Part shown: in pieces, positions 5,327-5,539 of the stretch
How positions within the stretch are numbered: position 1 is the first letter of the stretch
Layout of the letters: each line of letters starts with the position of its first letter
Source of the DNA: an uncultured Ruminococcus sp.
Lineage (GTDB): Bacteria > Bacillota > Clostridia > Oscillospirales > Ruminococcaceae
Assembly (NCBI GenBank): GCA_946183385.1
Contig: CAMHBN010000144.1
Coordinates: forward strand, 1-5,539
DNA length: 5,539 nt
Reading direction: 5' to 3'
The notes under the pieces: model-generated
What the model saw: only the letters and a program-made list of their open reading frames with translations
What the model was told of the DNA's origin: nothing
The model's database searches: none
Translations under genes and position numbers: made by a program

Positions 5327-5539
5327 TCAGAGCTTGGTGAAGAAACGCTGGTGCGACTTGAACGTCTCGCCCGGCTTTATCTCGCGGTAGCCCGTAACGT
5401 CTGCGGGCAGGCTCAGATTCGGCGCGTCTATCATCGCTGTCATCGGCTCGGGACAGAAATAGTGGTTGAAGCCGCGGTCGTTCCAGATTATCCAGAACTT
5501 GTACTCGTCCGATACCTCGTAGCAGAGCTTCTTGCCGCT
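5327..5539 (-). CDS. Aldose 1-epimerase (galactose mutarotase) family protein, C-terminal part
   Basis: The last 70 residues of a minus-strand gene whose start lies beyond the right edge; the stop is TCA at 5327-5329 on the plus strand. Family members interconvert the alpha and beta anomers of sugars such as galactose or glucose, with a Glu and a His in the active site, on a beta-sandwich fold. Visible are YKFWIIWND, then FCPEPMTAMIDAPNL, which corresponds to the family's C-terminal active-site strand; its Glu (residue 31 of the fragment) fits the catalytic Glu. TGYREIKPGE follows, the usual closing strand with its PGE turn. The catalytic His would be in the missing part. The exact sugar cannot be told: the family includes true GalM and uncharacterised mutarotase-like proteins. 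It is convergent with the kinase gene and shares a bidirectional terminator with it. Confidence 0.88.
   Translation of the reverse strand, partial: SGKKLCYEVSDEYKFWIIWNDRGFNHYFCPEPMTAMIDAPNLSLPADVTGYREIKPGETFKSHQRFFTKL

Overview
The window looks like chromosomal DNA from a fairly GC-rich Firmicute, most likely a clostridial gut-type organism (Oscillospiraceae/Ruminococcus-like). This is inferred from the style of the proteins: a clostridial-type prephenate dehydratase, a short MetH without a reactivation domain, and a HAMP-less sensor kinase. Strong AGGAGG-type ribosome binding sites, a consensus extended -10 promoter and the GTAGGGGCG-type intergenic palindromes fit too. The taxon is not proven by anything seen here.

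Layout: (1) 1-774, the 3' part of a prephenate dehydratase gene (pheA type; phenylalanine synthesis), cut by the left edge. (2) 775-945, a gap holding three hairpin repeat units. (3) 946-3321, metH, cobalamin-dependent methionine synthase, closed by a rho-independent terminator at 3329-3354. (4) A 51-bp MITE-like inverted repeat at 3378-3428, then a near-consensus promoter at 3456-3484. (5) 3513-4193 and 4193-5110, an OmpR/PhoB-type response regulator and its membrane histidine kinase, overlapping by one base. (6) 5111-5326, a gap with a heptamer microsatellite, three more hairpin repeat units and a bidirectional terminator. (7) 5327-5539 on the minus strand, the C-terminal end of an aldose 1-epimerase family protein.

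The genes form at least three separate transcription units: pheA and possibly metH; the two-component pair; and the convergent epimerase gene. PheA and MetH both serve amino-acid synthesis. The two-component system has no visible link to either, and its target is unknown.

The most notable non-genic signal is a family of palindromes in every intergenic gap and in none of the genes. Each has a GTAG (or GCAG) at the foot of a hairpin. They occur as direct and inverted pairs, and their stems vary while pairing is kept. This is the architecture of REP/BIME elements mobilised by RAYT (TnpA_REP) transposases, here in what looks like a Firmicute. No new enzymatic or defence system is visible; the genes are recognisable housekeeping and regulatory families.
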